From the NCBI GenBank assembly GCA_964605545.1, contig CAZSCX010000001.1, forward strand, positions 1 to 64,000: a stretch of DNA of 64,000 bases. The letters run 5' to 3'. Origin of the DNA: DAOTMI01 sp964605545. Its GTDB lineage: Bacteria; Patescibacteriota; Microgenomatia; UBA12405. The position numbers and the translations under genes were made by a program. Below the pieces are notes generated by a model. The model worked only from the letters and a program-made list of their open reading frames with translations, had not been told where the DNA came from and ran no database searches. Below, one piece after another: positions 56,568 through 64,000 of the stretch. Position 1 is the stretch's first letter, and each line of letters starts with the position of its first letter.

Positions 56568-57308
56568 ATGAAGTCTTCAATTAGGACCAAATGGATTGTT
56601 AAATTGGGACCAAAAGCAAAATTAAAATGCAAAGTTGGTGATGTAGTAGAACAAGGACAGATTATTTTGGTTGAAGGAACAGATGTTGTCAGAAGTTATG
56701 ATGCTTCGATTGTTTTATCAAAATTAAAGAAGGAAAAGATAGAGACAATAAATATGAGTTGGAAAAATAAAGAGATTAAAACAGGAGATATAATTTGTGA
56801 AACCGGAGGATTGGCAAATAAAAAAGTTTTTGCTCCAATAGACGGAGTTTTTTGCGGTATAGATGAATTTTTTAATATGACAATTAAAATTGAAGAGAAA
56901 GATAAAAAAATAATTTATGCTCCGATAAAAGCAGTGGTTGTAGAAGCAGATAAAGAAAGGTTGGTTTTGGAATTTAAGGCAAGCGAAATACTAGGTAAGG
57001 GTTTAATTTTGGGTCGAGTTTGGGGGAATGCTGATTTTAAGGAATATAAAGAAATTTCGGACTTGGATTATCGTTGTGATGGTAAGGTAATTATGACAAC
57101 CAATACTGAAATGACTTTTATTACCAAAGCAGAGGTGGTGGGAGTAGTTGGGATTATAGTTAAAGAGGAAAAAGAAATAGAGGCAGATATTCCAGTATTG
57201 ATGATAAATGCCGATGATTGGGGTAAATTATTAAAAATGGGGGAAAATAAAGATCTTTACAGAGTATTATTAAATGCTAAACTAGACAGATTGTTAATTG
57301 CAAAATAA
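56568..57308 (+). CDS. Hypothetical beta-rich protein (possible barrel-sandwich hybrid)
   Basis: A 246-residue soluble protein. Repeated patterns K-V-G-D-V-V-E-Q-G-Q-I-I-L-V-E-G, I-K-T-G-D-I-I-C-E-T-G-G and V-F-A-P-I-D-G-V-F resemble lipoyl/biotinyl-type barrel-sandwich hybrids or RnfC-like domains, but no modifiable M-K-M motif is seen. The C-terminal part is alpha/beta (D-I-P-V-L-M-I-N-A-D-D-W-G). The function is not known. It lies 2 nt before the S41 protease gene and so heads a protease operon. Confidence 0.55.
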   Translation: MKSSIRTKWIVKLGPKAKLKCKVGDVVEQGQIILVEGTDVVRSYDASIVLSKLKKEKIETINMSWKNKEIKTGDIICETGGLANKKVFAPIDGVFCGIDEFFNMTIKIEEKDKKIIYAPIKAVVVEADKERLVLEFKASEILGKGLILGRVWGNADFKEYKEISDLDYRCDGKVIMTTNTEMTFITKAEVVGVVGIIVKEEKEIEADIPVLMINADDWGKLLKMGENKDLYRVLLNAKLDRLLIAK

Positions 57309-57310
57309 TC

Positions 57311-58501
57311 ATGAATATTAGAAAAACAAGAAATATTGTAGTTGGGATTTTGGTATTAATTTTAGTGGCGAAAGTTAGTTTTGATTTGGGTAAAAGACAA
57401 AATGGAAATGATTTTGATTTGTCGATGATGTGGCAGGTAAAAGAAAGATTGCAAGAAAAGTATTTGGATAAATCAAAGATAAAAGATGAAAGTATGAAGT
57501 ATGGAGCAATTGAAGGTTTAGTTTCTTCTCTCGACGATCCTTATACAGTATTTTTGCCACCGAAGGAAAACAAAAGTGCAAATGATGATTTGGCAGGAAA
57601 GTTTGGTGGAGTAGGAATTTCTTTGGGATATAAGGATAAAACATTGGCGGTAATGAGTGCTTTACCAAAAACACCGGCGGAAAAGGCAGGATTGGTAGCG
57701 GGTGATTTGATTTTAAAAATTATTGATAAAACAAAGGGAGTAGATAGAGATACAACCGGAATTACTTTACAGGAAGCAGTGGAATTAATTAGAGGTGATA
57801 TTGGAACCGAGATAACTTTAAAAATGTTTAGAGAAGGTAAAGACGGTACTTTTGATGTAGTCTTAAAAAGAGATAATATTGAAGTGCCAAGTATTGAATT
57901 GGAATGGATTGAAAGAAAAGGAAAAAAGATAGCTTGGGTTAAATTATATAAATTTACCGATACTTTATTTAAAGATTGGACTGAAACGGTTGATAAAATA
58001 ATCAAGGATAAAGATATAAATTATGGTGGAATTGTTTTAGATTTGAGAAGTAACCCCGGAGGATATTTGGCGGCTTCGGTTTACGTAGCATCTGATTTTA
58101 TTAAAAGTGGAGTGATTGTTAAACAAGAATCAAGTAAAGATGGAGTACAGGAATATAAAGTTGATTCAAGCCGTAATAAATTATTAAAAGATGAATTAGT
58201 AATTTTGGTTAATGGTGGTTCAGCATCAGCGGCAGAAATTTTGGCCGGGGCATTGCGAGAATATGAAAGAGGATTATTAGTTGGAGAGAAAACTTTTGGT
58301 AAGGGAACGGTTCAAGAACCTGAAGATTTTAAGGATGGTTCAGGAATCCATATTACTATTGCTAAGTGGTTGTTGCCCAGTGGGAAAAATATTCACGGAA
58401 TGGGAGTGGATCCGGATGTGGAAGTTAAATATGTGCCCAATGAAAAAGATCCAAAGGCTGACAATCAACTTGAAAAAGCAGTCGAAGTATTATTAAAATA
58501 A
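57311..58501 (+). CDS. C-terminal processing peptidase (S41, CtpA-like)
   Basis: A 396-residue exported protease. A membrane anchor (about residues 7-27) is followed by a short helical domain with L-D-D-P-Y-T-V-F-L-P-P near 75, a PDZ domain (about 95-185; G-G-V-G-I-S-L-G-Y, K-A-G-L-V-A-G-D-L-I), and the catalytic part with D-L-R-S-N-P-G-G-Y, G-G-S-A-S-A-A-E-I (catalytic Ser region, about 302-310) and G-E-K-T-F-G-K-G-T-V-Q (catalytic Lys). It trims C-termini of envelope proteins. HtrA follows 5 nt later. Confidence 0.92.
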   Translation: MNIRKTRNIVVGILVLILVAKVSFDLGKRQNGNDFDLSMMWQVKERLQEKYLDKSKIKDESMKYGAIEGLVSSLDDPYTVFLPPKENKSANDDLAGKFGGVGISLGYKDKTLAVMSALPKTPAEKAGLVAGDLILKIIDKTKGVDRDTTGITLQEAVELIRGDIGTEITLKMFREGKDGTFDVVLKRDNIEVPSIELEWIERKGKKIAWVKLYKFTDTLFKDWTETVDKIIKDKDINYGGIVLDLRSNPGGYLAASVYVASDFIKSGVIVKQESSKDGVQEYKVDSSRNKLLKDELVILVNGGSASAAEILAGALREYERGLLVGEKTFGKGTVQEPEDFKDGSGIHITIAKWLLPSGKNIHGMGVDPDVEVKYVPNEKDPKADNQLEKAVEVLLK

Positions 58502-58506
58502 GAATT

Positions 58507-59580
58507 ATGAAAAAAATAGGAGTTGTGTTCCTTTTTGGTTTATTGGCAGGTTTATTGATCATGTCAAAGTTAGGTGATAATTTTAAAAAAAGTGAATTAC
58601 CGACAAAGAGGGAAGTGGTAGATGAAGAGTCGGTGGTAACTCGAGTAGTAGAAGAAGCTGCACCAAGTGTAGTGACGGTTTCTATTTTGAAAACCCAAAT
58701 AATAAATGATTTTTTCAATTTTGTTTCCGAAACACAAAACATCGAAAAAGATATTGGTACTGGATTTATCATTTCTAATGATGGTTTGATTGTTACAAAT
58801 AAACATGTAGTTGCTGATACTGAGGCAAAATACAAAGTAGTTGTAGGTAAAGATGAAGTATTGGAAGTGAAACAAATTTATCGTGACCCTTTAACTGATT
58901 TGGCAATTTTGAAGGTGGATAAAAATGATTTAAAGCCAGTTAAAATGGGAGATTCGGATAAAATTAAAGTTGGTCAAACTGTAATTGCAATTGGAACGGC
59001 TTTGGGAGAATTCAGGTCAACTGTTACTCGGGGAGTAATTTCTGGATTGGGAAGAGGAATTACGGCAGGATCGCCAATTGAAGGTCTGGAAAAGCTGGAT
59101 AATGTAATTCAAACCGATGCGGCAATCAATCCGGGAAACTCGGGTGGACCACTTTTGAACTCGTCTGGTGAAGTGATAGGGGTAAATGTAGCAGTGTCGC
59201 AGGCTGGTCAAAACATTGGATTTGCTCTGCCGATTAATTTGGTGAAAGAGTCGATTGATAACTTTAGGGCGACGGGGGAATTTGACCGGCCGTATTTGGG
59301 GGTGGCTTATCAGATGATTACGAAACAGGCGGCGTTGCTAAACGAAGTGCCACAGGGTGCTTATGTTCAAAATTTGGTTAAAGATGGACCGGCAGAAAAG
59401 GCAGGATTAAAGATTGGCGATATTATGACCGAAATTGATGGACAGAAATTAAATGATGAAAAAAACGCAACGGTTGTAAATATAATTAACAAAAAGAAAA
59501 TAGGGGATGAAGTGAAAATAAGTGTTTATCGGGAATCACAGGAGATTACTCTTGTGGTGAAGTTGGAAAAGAAAAACTAA
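58507..59580 (+). CDS. HtrA/DegP-like serine protease
   Basis: A 357-residue S1C protease with an N-terminal membrane anchor (about residues 4-20). The triad is H100 (N-K-H-V-V-A-D), D131 (L-T-D-L-A-I-L) and S212 (N-P-G-N-S-G-G-P-L), and one PDZ domain follows (about 265-350; Y-L-G-V-A-Y, K-A-G-L-K-I-G-D-I-M). It degrades or refolds damaged envelope proteins. The S41-HtrA pairing suggests a joint quality-control unit for the many secreted proteins of this organism. The 3' end overlaps convergent prfA by 35 nt. Confidence 0.93.
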   Translation: MKKIGVVFLFGLLAGLLIMSKLGDNFKKSELPTKREVVDEESVVTRVVEEAAPSVVTVSILKTQIINDFFNFVSETQNIEKDIGTGFIISNDGLIVTNKHVVADTEAKYKVVVGKDEVLEVKQIYRDPLTDLAILKVDKNDLKPVKMGDSDKIKVGQTVIAIGTALGEFRSTVTRGVISGLGRGITAGSPIEGLEKLDNVIQTDAAINPGNSGGPLLNSSGEVIGVNVAVSQAGQNIGFALPINLVKESIDNFRATGEFDRPYLGVAYQMITKQAALLNEVPQGAYVQNLVKDGPAEKAGLKIGDIMTEIDGQKLNDEKNATVVNIINKKKIGDEVKISVYRESQEITLVVKLEKKN

Positions 59581-60268
59581 GTTCGAGTAAGAGGTCTTCG
59601 AGGTTACCGTCGAGGATTTCGGAGAGATTATTAAAGGATTTGTTGATACGGTGGTCTTTGACTTGATTGCGGTCGTAGTTGTAAGTACGGATTTTGTCCG
59701 ATCTTTTGGCTTGTCCAATGACGGCACGGGCGCCGCTAATTTGGGACATTTTTTTGTCTTCTTCTATTTGCCAAAGTTTACTTTGTAATATTTCTAGAGC
59801 GGCTTGTTTATTGGCGGCTTGAAACCGTTCCTTGCGACAAGAAACGACAATACCAGTGGGTTTGTGGGTTATACGGACAGCTGTGGATACTTTATTGACA
59901 TTTTGGCCGCCATTACCGCCGGCCCGACAAGCTTGGAATTCAATATCGTCTGGGTTTATTTTTATTTCATGACTGGTAATTTTAGGTAAGACTACAACAG
60001 CAGCGGTTGATGTATGAATACGCCCTTTTTTTTCGGTAACGGGAATTCTTTGAACACGATGAGTACCGGTTTCATATTGAAGTTGATTAAAGGCATCATA
60101 ACCGCTAACTTGCATGACGCCATCGTCCAGTTGGGCTACTTTCCAGCCGACTTTGTTGGCATAACGGTTATACATTCGTTGCAAATCATCAGCCCAAAGT
60201 TGAGCCTCATCCCCACCGGGACCTGGGCGAAATTCCATAATAGCGATATTGGGATCAATAGTAGGCAT
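59546..60268 (-). CDS. prfA: Peptide chain release factor 1, lacking domain 1
   Basis: A 240-residue protein. It carries the RF1 specificity tripeptide P-V-T in H-R-V-Q-R-I-P-V-T-E and the catalytic G-G-Q (G-G-N-G-G-Q-N-V-N-K), then R-S-D-K-I-R-T-Y-N and K-D-H-R-I-N. Normal RF1 is about 360 residues; the first 100 or so (domain 1, the GTPase-centre/L11 contact) are missing, and the ATG directly follows the rpmE stop, so this is not an annotation artefact. It recognises UAA/UAG. Last gene of the hisS operon. Confidence 0.9.
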   Translation of the reverse strand: MPTIDPNIAIMEFRPGPGGDEAQLWADDLQRMYNRYANKVGWKVAQLDDGVMQVSGYDAFNQLQYETGTHRVQRIPVTEKKGRIHTSTAAVVVLPKITSHEIKINPDDIEFQACRAGGNGGQNVNKVSTAVRITHKPTGIVVSCRKERFQAANKQAALEILQSKLWQIEEDKKMSQISGARAVIGQAKRSDKIRTYNYDRNQVKDHRINKSFNNLSEILDGNLEDLLLELSFSFPTSPQE

Positions 60269-60517
60269 CTATTTTGTTTTGGAAGTTTTTCTAGTTTTTG
60301 GACCTTTGTAGTTTTTGCCTTTTTCCACTTTTTCTTTGAATTTATCGATTCTTCCTCTAATGTCAACAAATTTTTGCTGACCAGTATAGAAAGGATGGCA
60401 TTTATTGCAGACTTCAACGTCGATTTTTTCTAAAGTTGAACCGGTAGTAAATTTATTGCCACAGACACAGTTGATTGCGGCTTTATCGAAATATTGTGGA
60501 TGAATTCCTTGTTTCAT
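60269..60517 (-). CDS. rpmE: 50S ribosomal protein bL31
   Basis: An 82-residue protein: K-Q-G-I-H-P-Q-Y near the start, C-V-C-G-N-K-F-T-T-G-S-T, V-E-V-C-N-K-C-H-P-F-Y-T-G-Q-Q, and R-G-R-I-D-K-F. This is the Cys-containing, zinc-binding type. A Lys-rich tail follows. The ATG overlaps the upstream stop (ATGA) and the next gene starts directly after its stop: a tightly coupled operon. Confidence 0.93.
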   Translation of the reverse strand: MKQGIHPQYFDKAAINCVCGNKFTTGSTLEKIDVEVCNKCHPFYTGQQKFVDIRGRIDKFKEKVEKGKNYKGPKTRKTSKTK

Positions 60518-62214
60518 AGGGGATAGTATAACATTTCAATGTATGCTTTGTTAATAGTTGAATTTGGGTTGATTTTGAGCTTATCTAGAAGCTCTTTAGC
60601 TGGTTGCGAAATAAACTCTATGTATGTTTTTTGATTATTGCCAATCAAATCATAATGAAAAATAACATTATCAAGTTGATATATGGTTCTCATCTTTGAG
60701 ATTGTTTTGATACATTTTCCATACATATTTGTAAATTTATCCTTAATATCTGGGGTAATTTGGAATTCAAATTTTGGACGATTAATTTCGTTAGTACCGG
60801 TATTTGGTCCTTTATAGGCGAGAATTAAATCACCACTTTCTTCTCTAATTCGAAGAGATTCACCGGTTTTTGCTAAATCTCTATCAAAGGGATTGTAGTA
60901 ATAATCAACTTGTGGTGTTTTTAAAATACGATCAGCACCAATGTCTTCAAGATCTTTTTCGGTTAAATTGGTTTCAAATTTTTGTTGATATTCTTTTTTT
61001 CGTGAACGACTGGCTTCAATATTTGGCATATATTCATTATTGATTACAAAATCGGCATTATTTATGGTTGTTTGAATGTATTTTTCGTGCATGGGTTCGA
61101 CTATGGAAGAAAAATAAGACAGAATGTCTTGAGGTGAGAAGCTGGTGCGAGTAACGTCTCTCATAAGTCGACGAATAATGCGTCCATGGGTGCCGATATC
61201 GGTAAAGACTTTTATATCGGATTGATCTTTAATTTCGTTATTTAAAGCAAATAAACCTTCCAAAAATATTATTTTGGCTGGTTTAAGTCTATTTGGTTCC
61301 AATAATTCGCCTGTAAGCATTGAATAGTTTGGTTTTAAAATTGTTTCTCCATTTTTTAATGCAATCAAATGTTCCTTTATTAGAGAAATATTGACTACCT
61401 CTGGTTGATCATAATTTAAAGTAATACCAGTTTCTTTTTTGTACTCTTCCATGAATTTATTACCAAGGTAATAATCGTCCATGGTTAAAATAATGGAATC
61501 CTTTTTAAAATAATCATAAAGAAAATTGGCGATAGTAGTTTTACCTGAAGCGGAACCTCCAGCAAGGGCGACAATAATCGGTTCTTTACTTGTTTTGTTT
61601 GCCTTATCGATGAGTTCTATTAAATGACTAACGCCTTCTTCTTTTTGATAGATTGGTACCGTAATTTCTATAAGGGGTTTGTTTTTTTCGATGGGGTTTT
61701 GATGAATTAAATATTTGTTTTTAAATTTTTCATCATAAGTGACTTCTTTATTTAGCCAAGAAGGAACAATAAAATTATTATTTTGTATCTCTGTTTCAAA
61801 TTCAATTTCAGCAGTACAGAGACCTTCTAAATGATCATTATGGTAAAGATCTATTTCTATTGTTAAATCATTGTAGGGGAGAAGGTGGCGTGTTTTTTTG
61901 ATAAGTGTTTTTTCTGGAGAAAGTGATTTTAATAGTTCATCATAAATTGGTTTTGTCAAAATGGCTTCTTCTTCGATGCGTTTGTTGCCAGTACCTTTTT
62001 TGGTATATATATAATATTTATCGTTTTCATTTTGCCGAGATTCTTTTCGGAGACGGATTTCAGTATTAAAACTGGAATAAAGATATGTTTGTTCAATATC
62101 AATTTTTTGTAATTCGTCCAATTTAAAAGGTAAATTATTTGGATTTTCAATTAAGAATTTTCTTTCAATTTCGTAATGAATTAATTCTTTGGAAACATTT
62201 TGTTCTTTTGTCAT
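60514..62214 (-). CDS. CYTH - uridine-kinase-like - CYTH fusion protein
   Basis: A 566-residue protein in three parts. An N-terminal CYTH domain (about residues 10-185) begins with E-I-E-R-K-F-L and has acidic/basic strands E-I-R-L-R and E-I-D-L-Y. A phosphoribulokinase/uridine-kinase-like domain (about 205-400) has Walker A G-G-S-A-S-G-K-T-T, M-D-D-Y-Y-L-G-N and I-I-F-L-E-G-L-F-A. A second CYTH-like domain follows (about 430-566; S-L-R-I-R-E-E-S-G, F-E-F-Q-I-T, T-Y-I-E-F-I). CYTH proteins bind triphosphate groups. It is coupled to hisS and rpmE by 4-nt overlaps. Substrate unknown. Confidence 0.82.
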   Translation of the reverse strand: MTKEQNVSKELIHYEIERKFLIENPNNLPFKLDELQKIDIEQTYLYSSFNTEIRLRKESRQNENDKYYIYTKKGTGNKRIEEEAILTKPIYDELLKSLSPEKTLIKKTRHLLPYNDLTIEIDLYHNDHLEGLCTAEIEFETEIQNNNFIVPSWLNKEVTYDEKFKNKYLIHQNPIEKNKPLIEITVPIYQKEEGVSHLIELIDKANKTSKEPIIVALAGGSASGKTTIANFLYDYFKKDSIILTMDDYYLGNKFMEEYKKETGITLNYDQPEVVNISLIKEHLIALKNGETILKPNYSMLTGELLEPNRLKPAKIIFLEGLFALNNEIKDQSDIKVFTDIGTHGRIIRRLMRDVTRTSFSPQDILSYFSSIVEPMHEKYIQTTINNADFVINNEYMPNIEASRSRKKEYQQKFETNLTEKDLEDIGADRILKTPQVDYYYNPFDRDLAKTGESLRIREESGDLILAYKGPNTGTNEINRPKFEFQITPDIKDKFTNMYGKCIKTISKMRTIYQLDNVIFHYDLIGNNQKTYIEFISQPAKELLDKLKINPNSTINKAYIEMLYYPL

Positions 62215-63434
62215 AATTTACTTAATAGTGATTCAAAAGTTGTGGTTTCTTGCTCTTTAGTTTTTAGATTTTTGAGGGTAACCGTACCATTTTTAGCTTC
62301 GTTTTCGCCTATAATTGCGATAAAATTTATACCAATACTGTCAGCATAAGTAATTTGCTTACCAAGCTTATCGTTGGAAAAATAATAAGTTGAGGCGATG
62401 GAATTATTTCTTAATAGATTGAGTAATTCGATTTCTTTAGCTACTTGACCAAAATTGGCAACCAAAATTTTGGTATTGGTTTTGGGAATATTTTCAATTA
62501 AATTTTGGTCTAAAATACAATCAACAAGTCGGTCAAGACAGAGGGAGGAGCCGACAGCTGGGATGTCTGGACCACCTAAAGATTTGACTAGATTGTCATA
62601 ACGGCCACCACCAGTAATGGAACCAATTTTTGGTTCTTCTACATAAGTTTCAAAAATGGGACCAGTGTAATAATCAAGACCGCGAACGAGGGTAGGGTCG
62701 AAGGTAAAAGCAAAAGAAGGGACGCCAAAGTCAATAATTTTTTGAAAAACTTGATTTAGATAATCATCTGGCTGAGCTGTTTTGATATATTCGAAAATAC
62801 TGTCAATTTGAGGTTGGGGTATACCTTTGTTAATGAGCTCTTTTTGTACTCCATCTTGGCCTATTTTTTGGATTTTATCGAGAGTTTGAAGTACGGAATT
62901 CTTGTCTTTTTCGATGCCAGCAGAGGTTAAGAGATTGTTTAAAACACTACGACTGTTTATTTTGATAGAGAACTTTTTGAAATTTAATTTAGTAAAAATG
63001 TTGTAGATAATAGCAATTATCTCGGCGTCACTGGTGGGGGAGTTGGAACCAAAAATATCTATATCACACTGGGTAAATTCACGATAGCGACCTTTTTGGG
63101 TATTATCGGCTCGCCAAACTGGTTGAATTTGATAACGTTTAAAAGGTAGGGGTAAATTGTATGTAGATAGAACTCGGCTAGTAGGGACGGTGAGATCATA
63201 GCGCATACCAACATCACGACCACCTTTGTCTTTAAAAGAATAGACTAATTTGTCTCCCTCAGCGCCATATTTTCCCATCAAAACAGATGAATATTCTAGA
63301 GTTGGTGTTTCAAGGGGTTCGAACCCAAAAAGTTCAAAAGCTTCAATACAAATATTTTTGACCATGTTTCGGACTGCCATTTGTGATGGCAGAAAATCAC
63401 GAAAACCTTTGAGTGTTGTACTTTTATCAGACAT
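62211..63434 (-). CDS. hisS: Histidyl-tRNA synthetase
   Basis: A 407-residue class II synthetase: G-F-R-D-F-L-P near the start (motif I region), D-L-T-V-P-T-S-R (motif 2 region), F-K-R-Y-Q-I-Q-P-V-W-R-A-D, the histidine motif G-L-D-Y-Y-T-G-P-I-F-E, and G-G-G-R-Y-D-N-L, followed by a C-terminal anticodon domain. ATG 63434 is chosen because TAAAAT ends 5 nt upstream; a longer frame to 63449 would cross that box. First gene of a four-gene operon. Confidence 0.94.
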   Translation of the reverse strand: MSDKSTTLKGFRDFLPSQMAVRNMVKNICIEAFELFGFEPLETPTLEYSSVLMGKYGAEGDKLVYSFKDKGGRDVGMRYDLTVPTSRVLSTYNLPLPFKRYQIQPVWRADNTQKGRYREFTQCDIDIFGSNSPTSDAEIIAIIYNIFTKLNFKKFSIKINSRSVLNNLLTSAGIEKDKNSVLQTLDKIQKIGQDGVQKELINKGIPQPQIDSIFEYIKTAQPDDYLNQVFQKIIDFGVPSFAFTFDPTLVRGLDYYTGPIFETYVEEPKIGSITGGGRYDNLVKSLGGPDIPAVGSSLCLDRLVDCILDQNLIENIPKTNTKILVANFGQVAKEIELLNLLRNNSIASTYYFSNDKLGKQITYADSIGINFIAIIGENEAKNGTVTLKNLKTKEQETTTFESLLSKL

Positions 63435-63439
63435 AGCTA

Positions 63440-63463
63440 ATTTTATCATTTATGGGTTAAAAT
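63440..63463. promoter_or_regulatory. Divergent leaderless promoters of hisS and the CofE-like gene
   Basis: The minus-strand TAAAAT (63445-63440) ends 5 nt before the hisS ATG; the plus-strand TAAAAT (63458-63463) ends 7 nt before ATG 63471. The boxes are separate. Confidence 0.55.
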
Positions 63464-63470
63464 AGAGCAA

Positions 63471-64000
63471 ATGAGAGTGAGGGTAATAAAGACAGAAAAG
63501 GTGACGGAAAAAAATAAAGGATTATTAAATTTTGTGGATAAATATATAAAGAGATTGGAAGAAAAATCGGTGGTAGTGATTACTTCAAAGGTAATATCAA
63601 TTTTAGAAGGAAGAATAATGCGAAAAGAAGGAATTCCAAAAGCGGATTTGATTGCCAATGAAAGTGATCAGTATTTGATTTATACCAATAATTATTGTCA
63701 TCATGAATTTACTTTGTCGATTAAAGAAGATTTGTTGATTCCAAACGCTGGAATAGATGAGTCAAATGCTTTTGGTCATTATATTTTATGGCCGAAAGAT
63801 CCATATAATACGGCAAAAATATTGTGGAAATATTGGCGGAATAAATTTAAAATAAAAAAATTAGGGGTGATAATTACCGATAGCAAGACGACACCTTTGC
63901 GATGGGGAACGACAGGGGTCAGTATTGGCTATTGTGGTTTTGATGGCTTAAACAATTATATTGGCAAAAAAGATATTTTTAAAAAGAAAATGACAATCAC
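63471..64000 (+). CDS. CofE-like coenzyme F420-0:glutamate ligase (partial, runs off the edge)
   Basis: 176 codons are visible, open to the end of the window. V-V-V-I-T-S-K-V-I-S-I-L-E-G-R near residues 35-49 and the later N-A-G-I-D-E-S-N and I-I-T-D-S-K-T-T-P-L-R-W-G-T-T-G are the hallmarks of the CofE family, which adds glutamate to F420-0 in other organisms. No other F420 gene is visible, so in a CPR cell it may act on a different substrate. Leaderless-type start. Confidence 0.8.
   Translation, partial: MRVRVIKTEKVTEKNKGLLNFVDKYIKRLEEKSVVVITSKVISILEGRIMRKEGIPKADLIANESDQYLIYTNNYCHHEFTLSIKEDLLIPNAGIDESNAFGHYILWPKDPYNTAKILWKYWRNKFKIKKLGVIITDSKTTPLRWGTTGVSIGYCGFDGLNNYIGKKDIFKKKMTI

Noticed and set aside
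1..64000. UGA recoded to glycine as in some CPR lineages
   Set aside because: topA, the PBP2 gene and others end naturally at TGA at family-typical lengths, and no conserved core has in-frame TGA.

Overview
The window is a stretch of AT-rich bacterial chromosome that looks like a Candidate Phyla Radiation (Patescibacteria) genome, most probably a Microgenomates-type lineage. This placement is inferred from tightly packed genes, many short versions of housekeeping proteins (EF-Ts, YbaB, a release factor 1 without its first domain, a clipped YbeY), cell-surface proteins with GLAQIP-type N-termini, and a VirD4-like ATPase. TGA is used as a stop (for example topA and the PBP2 gene), so the code is the standard bacterial one, not the UGA=Gly code of some CPR groups.

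Layout. 1-1.5 kb: accessory DNA with an unrecognised membrane-anchored protein inside an inverted repeat, and a DUF559 nuclease inside a short element with terminal inverted repeats. 1.5-9.7 kb: galU, small housekeeping genes (rpmG, hpf, rpmB), HNH and HD proteins, and five tRNAs (Ala, Trp, Thr, Ser, Thr), with palindromic repeats inserted around tRNA-Trp and tRNA-Ser. 9.7-18.5 kb: fmt/def divergent pair, an O-antigen-ligase-like protein with a separate TPR partner, the mreB-PBP2-dprA cell-wall/DNA operon, and topA. 18.5-22.4 kb: a VirD4/TraG-like ATPase, a MITE-like relative of the DUF559 element, and a cassette of tiny Shine-Dalgarno-led genes including two zinc-ribbon proteins. 22.4-25.4 kb: rpsB-tsf-frr-rseP. 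25.5-50.3 kb: a large co-directional surface-protein cluster with a divergent GH39-like glycosidase at its head. 50.3-64 kb: rpsU-yqeY-ybeY, dnaX-ybaB-recR, cysS, rpsF-ssb-rpsR, two periplasmic-type proteases (S41, HtrA), then a minus-strand operon hisS / CYTH-kinase / rpmE / prfA and the start of a CofE-like ligase.

The most interesting region is 25.5-50.3 kb. About sixteen consecutive genes encode secreted proteins built from cohesin-like domains, C-terminal dockerins, Cys-rich modules and Pro/Thr linkers, plus a subtilisin-like protease, an FG-GAP-like propeller, a pilin, and one cohesin protein ending in an LPKTG wall anchor. This resembles a miniature cellulosome-type assembly system. 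Its dockerins differ from the classical kind: most carry a Cys at position 4 of both calcium loops and stop exactly after a W-R-E-E-Y-L-K helix. Many members share a transmembrane segment followed by a Q-x-x-R-x-x-A motif, which the GH39-like enzyme also has.

Expression signals fall into two classes. Most genes have a TATAAT-like box ending only 5-9 nt before the start codon and no Shine-Dalgarno, which implies leaderless mRNAs. Three divergent pairs use overlapping -10 boxes around a shared AGTATA. A minority (the 211-852 gene, the 21.4-22.0 kb cassette, a 27-residue Lys-rich peptide) have strong AGGAGG sites and longer leaders.
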